From contig JAAWKU010000010.1 of NCBI GenBank assembly GCA_022797535.1, positions 1 to 41,512 of the forward strand: DNA of 41,512 nt. Reading direction: 5' to 3'. Of this stretch, positions 40,833 through 41,512 are shown piece after piece. Origin of the DNA: Lachnospiraceae bacterium (GTDB lineage Bacteria > Bacillota > Clostridia > Lachnospirales > Lachnospiraceae). Below the pieces are notes generated by a model, which searched no databases, was not told the DNA's origin, and saw only the letters and a program-made list of their open reading frames with translations. Numbering within the stretch: the stretch's first letter is position 1; each line of letters begins with the position of its first letter. The position numbers were made by a program, and so were the translations under genes.

Positions 40833-41512
40833 CGGGGAAGCATTCAGCGAACTGATTGCTGCTGCCTCTAATGAACTGCACATACCGCCCGGAATCATTG
40901 AGAAGGATTATTATGTTACACTTGCTCTCCGGGAACTGGTTTTCAGGGTAAAGGGAATGGTCTTTAAGGGAGGAACCTCGCTCACAAAGTGCTATCAGGT
41001 TCTGGAACGCTTTTCGGAGGATATTGATATTTCCTATGCGGCATCGGAAGGCATTCCCGGTGAAAGCTGCAAGCGTCAGTTGAAAAAGGCGGTGGTTTCC
41101 TCCATAGAATCCCTGGGATTTTCTGTCGCAAACCTTGAGGAAACCCGCAGCCGGCGCAGCTATAATTGTTACAAAGCCAGCTACCCTAGCATTTATTCCC
41201 CTCTCTTGGAATTAAAGCCGGAACTGGTCATTGAGACCTATATTGCCCTTCTGCCGTTTCCAACAGTAAACCGGACTGCCGATAACTATATTTATCGTTT
41301 TCTGAAAATGGCAGGACGGGAAGAACTGGCAGAAGAATTTGACCTTATGCCTTTTGAAATCACAACCCAGGCGATTGAGCGGACTATGATTGATAAAGTC
41401 TTTGCCCTCTGCGACTATTATCTATCTGGCAATGTGGAACGGCATTCCAGACATCTATATGATATCTATAAGATTTTGGAATACACAGCGCCGGATGTTT
41501 CTTTGTCAGAGC
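40816..41512 (+). CDS. AbiEii/AbiGii nucleotidyltransferase toxin (partial)
   Basis: Toxin of the AbiE pair, open to the window end, so the C-terminus is missing (232 codons seen). It begins MNLHHDGEAFSELIAAAS. Nucleotidyltransferase motifs are FKGGTSLTKCY (50-60, the G-S motif) and EDIDIS with D69 and D71 as metal ligands. A later DKVFALCDYYLSG and RHLYDIYKIL match the conserved C-terminal part of the family. Known homologues (AbiEii, MenT) modify tRNA or bind GTP and stop growth, giving phage defence by abortive infection or stabilising mobile elements. The start lies inside the antitoxin gene, so expression is coupled. Confidence 0.9.
   Translation, partial: MNLHHDGEAFSELIAAASNELHIPPGIIEKDYYVTLALRELVFRVKGMVFKGGTSLTKCYQVLERFSEDIDISYAASEGIPGESCKRQLKKAVVSSIESLGFSVANLEETRSRRSYNCYKASYPSIYSPLLELKPELVIETYIALLPFPTVNRTADNYIYRFLKMAGREELAEEFDLMPFEITTQAIERTMIDKVFALCDYYLSGNVERHSRHLYDIYKILEYTAPDVSLSE

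Larger units (their letters stand above)
38068..41512 (+). mobile_element. Left end of an integrated element inserted in uvrB
   Basis: From about 38062-38070 the sequence leaves uvrB and becomes AT-rich. It carries genes typical of conjugative or phage-like elements: a tandem winged-helix protein, an ArpU-like protein and an AbiE toxin-antitoxin pair. No integrase, relaxase or right end is in the window, so the element type, size and target duplication are unknown. The boundary is inferred from the loss of UvrB similarity. Confidence 0.75.

Overview
The window looks like a chromosome segment from a Gram-positive anaerobe of the Clostridia, most likely Lachnospiraceae. The grounds are the gene order grpE-dnaK-dnaJ-prmA-rsmE-mtaB, a type III glutamine synthetase, IreB, RNase J, BlaI/M56 and CdaR/PucR-type genes, and strong purine-rich ribosome binding sites. 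The backbone is fairly GC-rich. Three stretches are clearly AT-rich: about 3.8-6.25 kb, 36.8-37.4 kb, and everything after 38.07 kb.

Region 1 (1-14.3 kb) is the heat-shock/translation-factor block: the 3' end of grpE, then dnaK and dnaJ. An accessory block on the minus strand follows (an orphan solute-binding lipoprotein, a small Cys-rich secreted protein, and a McrB-type AAA+ protein). The order then resumes with prmA, rsmE, a NifZ-like cysteine desulfurase, thiI and mtaB. A divergent gene encodes an HPr-fold protein that has lost the catalytic histidine motif.

Region 2 (14.3-22.7 kb) resembles the B. subtilis yrzL-yrrK-yrzB-yrrL-yrrM-yrrO neighbourhood. It holds ireB, ruvX, a DUF1292 gene, RNase J, a YlbF-like gene, a short MltG-like protein without the catalytic domain, and the pair trmR and trhP for wobble-uridine hydroxylation/methylation. 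glnN and a tRNA-Gln(CTG) with its own promoter and terminator follow. Together with ThiI and MtaB this is a dense cluster of tRNA- and rRNA-modification genes.

Region 3 (22.7-36.8 kb) is envelope-related. It contains a BlaI-like repressor with an M56 membrane metalloprotease (palindromic operators, in-frame 36-bp repeats), a lipoprotein N-acetylmuramoyl-L-alanine amidase with a 30-bp-repeat linker, an acyltransferase, an acyl-ACP thioesterase, CvfB, a CPBP protease and YjfB. It ends with a PucR/CdaR-like regulator in one run with ftsE, ftsX, an EnvC-like M23 protein and a CtpA-like S41 protease.

Region 4 (36.8-41.5 kb) starts with a CPT-like phosphotransferase in AT-rich DNA. A LexA-boxed uvrB follows and stops abruptly after residue 91. 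What comes next looks like the left end of an integrated element: short tandem repeats, a hairpin terminator ahead of a tandem winged-helix protein, an ArpU-like protein, and an AbiEi/AbiEii toxin-antitoxin pair that runs off the window. The disruption of uvrB by this element is the most notable structural feature of the window.
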